Assembly: GCA_024741835.1 (NCBI GenBank)
Contig: JAENRP010000492.1
Coordinates: 619 to 24,766, forward strand
Origin: Diplocarpon mali
Lineage: Eukaryota; Ascomycota; Leotiomycetes; Helotiales; Drepanopezizaceae
Reading direction: 5' to 3'
Length of the DNA: 24,148 nucleotides
This document shows, piece after piece, positions 21,156 to 24,148 of this stretch; position 1 is the stretch's first letter; each line of letters opens with the position of its first letter. A program made the translations under genes and the position numbers. Below the pieces are notes generated by a model. It saw only the letters and a list, made by a program, of their open reading frames with translations. It searched no databases and was not told where the DNA came from.

Positions 21156-23246
21156 GAAGGAATCTATACTCAATAGGCCGCAGAGCTACGCCTCCTTAAT
21201 ATTACAATCACTTATATTAAAGGCGAAAGGAATAAGGTCGCAAACGCGCTATTAAAAACCATCTTTCTAAGAGATAATTATAATAAAGGAGACTACTTAA
21301 GATATAGATATATATATATAGCAGTAGATCAGGATAGCACTTAGGTTTGGAAAGATAGGAAGAGGGGCTATAAATAGCTGCTTTAAGATATCGCCAACTT
21401 ACTAATAGAAATCGAATACTTAAAGCTAAAAGCTATATAAGAGATGCTCTACCCTTTAAAGGTACTAAGACACACTAGGGATAAGGAAGAGGATATATCA
21501 TTTATAGTAGCCCTTTGCCAGGTGGCTGGAATAGAGCTAGATGTTAGTCTTCAACCTACGTCTCTATTTTCTAGAATCCTAGCAAAGCCGGCTACAATAC
21601 CTAATATAGTCTATTTAATAGCAGACGCCAACCCAATAGCAGAAGCCGAGATGCAGGAGGCTCTAAAGGCCTTTTTATAATGCCTGTAGTATAAGGAAGT
21701 GATAGGATATCTTCTATACTAGGAGTTTCCTAATAGAATAGACCGAATAGGGAAGAGGAGCCTTTAGTAGAAGGGCCTTAAGTACAAATAGGAGAACAAT
21801 ACTCTTTAGTACTACTAGAAAGGAAAATACAAGGCTTGCCTAGTCTTAAGTCAGATCTTTAACGCCCTATTCGCTACCTATAATAAAGGAGGCCATTTTA
21901 CTTCTACCACTACCCTTAAGAAGCTGAGAAACGTCTACTGGCCCTTGATAATAAGGGACGTTTTCCTATATATCTTAAGGTGCCTCTAATGCGTAAAACA
22001 TAGTCCTGCTTAAAGATCATAACCTCTATCAAGTATAGTTATTTCTAAGCCTATAGAGCTTCTTAGCGCCGATTTTTATAAACCCTTTCCTAGTATGCTA
22101 AAGGGGTATAAGCACGTCCTAATAGTTATCGATTACTTTTCCTATTTTATTTAAGCATTCTTTTACGCAACACTTAGCTCTATTTATATTATCCAGAGCT
22201 TAAAGAAGCTTTTTCAAGACAAGGGAGTTCCTATCGGCTTCTACGTCGATCCAGGCAATCATTTCAAAGAGCAAGTACGCTAGTTTGTTAAGAAAAAGGG
22301 AGTCCTATAGACTAACTCCCTATTAGCATCTAAGAAGAGTATAAGTATAGTAAAGAAGGCAGTTGATATCTTCTAATAAGCGATAGCTAAGTCTTAAGGC
22401 TCATTTAAAGAAAAGTTACAAAGGGTGCTATTCGAAGTAAACGCTAGAAAGATCTCCTTCTTTAGATACTCTCCCTTTAATATATATTAAGGACATCAGC
22501 CTAGGGCTTCTATTAATCTATCGTTCCCTACTCACTATATATATATAATCCATCAGACTCTTACCGACCAAGGGTTCCCCAAAGCCCTATAAGGGGCTGA
22601 TTCGCAATTGCACAAAGTATAAAGCGACTCTATCTTAGAATATATTGCAACTTAAGAAGGTATCTAAAACAAAGTTAAAACCCTATTAGAGTATAGAAGA
22701 AAAGAGCTATATAAAAGGCGCGCTACGAGATTCACCGGAAAGGAGAAGAGCTTCCTCCCTAGCTCTATAGTAATACTATACGACTTAAAGGCCTCTAGAC
22801 AGAAACTTCGACCTTCTTAAAGAGGCCCATTTCGCATTACTAAAGAAGGAGGGGAGCATAGGAAATCCTACCAGCTCAAATAGATCAGTAGTACCTATAT
22901 CGCAAGGCACTTCTATATCGACCAGCTAAAGCCCTTTTACCTTCGAACTTCCTACCTTGTCTTAGGGCAGGAAGAGAGTATTTTAATATATCAGAACCTA
23001 AGAGCTAGGAGATCTATCCATTCCTTGCCTAAAGAGGCTCGAAGAACAAGACAAGAGAAAGAGGAGAGGAGGGAGACAATTCCTAGGGTATAGAACCCTT
23101 AGAGCTCCCGCTATAAAGGCTAAAGGCAAAGATCTGAGAACACTATAAGCTTGCGGTTGCTAGCCCGACAAAGCGATAGAAGAAGGAAGCGAATATTTCT
23201 ATAGATCTGCAAAACTAAGGGAAGTATAGTAGGTATATATATATAA
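21156..23246 (+). pseudogene. pol: Outer element ORF2, 3' part: RNase H end and integrase (RIP-degraded)
   Basis: The frame resumes with the RNase H end, AAELRLLNITITYIKGERNK at about 21180-21239, continuous with the part before copy B. A 78-codon open stretch (21444-21680) is the linker to integrase. The integrase zinc finger has GGHF at 21888-21899 and a CxxC-type pair at about 21981-21992; the first His is now Tyr. Catalytic Asp codons are at 22071-22073 (SADFY) and 22248-22250 (YVDPGNHF). The expected Glu is Lys (AAG at 22353-22355). The C-terminal part has LYDLKASRQKLRPS..GPFRIT and DQLKPF, a GPY/F-like module (about 22777-22940). The end is placed at TAA 23244-23246 but could be a RIP-made stop. 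Confidence 0.85.
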
Positions 23247-23288
23247 ACTTGCAATAGCTCGAAGGGCTCTCGTTCTTATTATAAGGCT

Positions 23289-23423
23289 TATAGAGTGCTA
23301 GTCTGGAATAGGCTAGAATAGAGCACGTGGGCACTAGTGCAAGGGGGATAAAACTCACAGCTATACCATACCTAATACAATAACCTTTTCCCCCTTTTCT
23401 GAGGTATTACCACCCCTACGTTT
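23289..23423 (+). repeat. Outer element 3' LTR (135 bp)
   Basis: The partner of 718-852, gap-free. It begins TATAG where the 5' copy begins TGTGG. No clear polypurine tract precedes it, which leaves the exact left edge dependent on the comparison with the 5' LTR and the gctac duplication. Confidence 0.87.
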
Positions 23424-23428
23424 GCTAC
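23424..23428. repeat. Target site duplication, outer element (right)
   Basis: gctac, identical to 713-717. Joining the flanks at this point restores a short uninterrupted host sequence. Confidence 0.85.
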
Positions 23429-23524
23429 AACCATGCAGGAGACAGAGGGGCTGAAGACAGTGGCACTACCGTACTGTATACCAGCGGTACTCGGCGAAGA
23501 GGGTAAGGAGTCGGTAGTTACTAG

Positions 23525-23552
23525 ATGTGTATGAATGTGTATGAATGTGTAT
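23525..23552. repeat. 10-bp tandem unit atgtgtatga
   Basis: Nearly three copies of a 10-bp unit (atgtgtatga) lead directly into the larger microsatellite. Probably the diverged edge of the same simple-repeat tract. Confidence 0.7.
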
Positions 23553-23569
23553 ATACATATATATATATA

Positions 23570-23757
23570 TACATATATACATATATACATATATACATAT
23601 ATACATATATACATATATACATATATACATATATACATATATACATATATACATATATACATATATACATATATACATATATACATATATACATATATAC
23701 ATATATACATATATACATATATACATATATACATATATACATATATACATATATACA
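23570..23757. repeat. Microsatellite, 8-bp unit acatatat (about 23 copies)
   Basis: A very regular tandem array with an 8-bp period (acatatat), with no interruptions that I can see. A degenerate tail of tttatac-type units continues to about 23793. The 8-bp period is not a multiple of three, so all six frames give repetitive Tyr/Ile/Met/Cys-rich open frames that are not genes. Confidence 0.93.
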
Positions 23758-23793
23758 TTTATACATTTATATATTTATACATTCATACATTTA

Positions 23794-23822
23794 TACACAC
23801 ACATACACACACACACACACAC
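23794..23822. repeat. (CA)n microsatellite
   Basis: A run of CA dinucleotides with one TA interruption, directly after the degenerate end of the 8-bp array. Confidence 0.88.
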
Positions 23823-24148
23823 CCTGATCCCACCCCGTCTCGTGTCGCAAAACGACCCGGCCACCGCTCTACCGGCCACCGCTCTACCTGCCGCCGGAAC
23901 GAGGGTTCGGCAGTCGCCGCCATGCGCTTGCACCCTTCGAGCTTCCTACCCGGGCGCTTGCCTGGGATCCGTCCCGCGTACCTACAGCACGCTCCCGGAA
24001 CATCTGAAAGAGGATGCGTGGGAGTCGAAGAATCACGCGGAGGGAGAATCACGTGGAGTAGAGAAGAAATAACCGCTACAGAGGGTGTGTGTAGATTATA
24101 TATAGATGTATGCATATAAATATATGAATGTGTATAAACTGATATATA

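Larger units (their letters stand above)
718..23423 (+). mobile_element. Outer LTR retrotransposon (Ty3/gypsy-like), carrying two nested insertions
   Basis: The element is bounded by 135-bp direct LTRs and a 5-bp target duplication. Without the two inserted copies and one target repeat each, it is about 7572 bp. The plus-strand order is Gag with a Cys cluster, protease-like region, RT, RNase H, integrase, then a GPY/F-like tail. This is the Ty3/gypsy order, with RT before integrase. Every coding part is interrupted by TAG and TAA codons where Trp or Gln is expected, so it is a dead copy. I see no chromodomain at its C terminus, unlike the inner family. The start of Gag, the primer binding site and the polypurine tract could not be fixed. 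Confidence 0.9.
23429..24148. other. Right flank, no supported gene
   Basis: Host sequence without the mutation texture of the elements. 23429-23520 is mixed sequence of moderate GC. Then come simple repeats (23525-23822) and a GC-rich stretch at about 23825-24060, and the end is AT-rich again. Long open frames across the simple repeats are produced by the repeat itself. In the GC-rich part I find no recognisable protein motif, tRNA or spliced gene. Confidence 0.65.

Noticed and set aside
854..23246. Reassigned genetic code, with TAG and TAA read as Trp or Gln
   Set aside because: The same G-to-A and C-to-T changes also hit splice donors, LTR ends, target duplications and catalytic codons on both strands. 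Sister copies differ in which sites are stops. Mutation explains everything and a variant code does not.
718..23423. One single giant transposon (for example a Starship) of 22.7 kb
   Set aside because: No tyrosine recombinase captain or non-transposon cargo is visible. The internal LTR pairs with their own target duplications resolve the length into three retrotransposons.
23570..23757. CRISPR-like array
   Set aside because: Uniform 8-bp units with no spacers and no leader; this is a microsatellite in a eukaryotic context.
23372..24119. Several long open frames on both strands, rich in Tyr, Ile, Met and Cys
   Set aside because: They are produced by the 8-bp microsatellite, whose period lets all frames stay open. 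Their non-repeat ends show no motif.

Overview
This window is best read as a gene-poor, repeat-filled piece of a filamentous ascomycete (Pezizomycotina-type) genome. It holds no intact protein-coding gene. Almost all of it (718-23423) is one nest of three LTR retrotransposons. All three look wrecked by repeat-induced point mutation (RIP). Differences between copies are C/T or G/A transitions in every stretch I compared. Stop codons are overwhelmingly TAG and TAA where the reading frame expects Trp or Gln, and catalytic Asp, Glu, Gly and Cys codons have been hit by G-to-A or C-to-T changes.

Layout. 1-717 is a unique left flank: AT-rich repeats, a GC-rich patch and a small minisatellite. 718-23423 is the outer Ty3/gypsy-like element on the plus strand. 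It has 135-bp LTRs at 718-852 and 23289-23423 and a perfect 5-bp target duplication (gctac) outside them. Two members of a second family, both in reverse orientation, sit inside it. Copy A is 3269-10830, with target duplication atcta/atctg. Copy B is 13589-21150, with target duplication tatag. Each copy is 7562 bp with 307-bp LTRs, and B lies at a constant +10320 offset from A. When A, B and one target repeat each are removed, the outer element is about 7572 bp and its reading frame runs straight through both junctions: Gag/protease across A, and RNase H across B. 23424-24148 is the right flank, with a long 8-bp-unit microsatellite, a CA run and a GC-rich patch.

The outer element reads in order Gag, Cys cluster, protease-like region, reverse transcriptase, RNase H, integrase and a GPY/F-like tail. 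The inner family is a chromovirus: Gag with a CCHC knuckle, then in the -1 frame protease, RT, RNase H, integrase and a C-terminal chromodomain.

The most unusual part is between the end of pol and the 3' LTR of the inner family. There, on the opposite strand, is what looks like a spliced accessory gene (A: 3811-4810; B: 14131-15130). It has three exons and two short introns with GTAAGT donors. The predicted product has an N-terminal cysteine cluster, a helical middle, a basic nuclear-localisation-like segment and an acidic tail. Both copies carry it. In A the splice donors are intact; in B both are mutated. It converges on pol across a 90-bp, T-rich gap. I could not search databases, so whether this accessory gene is already described is open.
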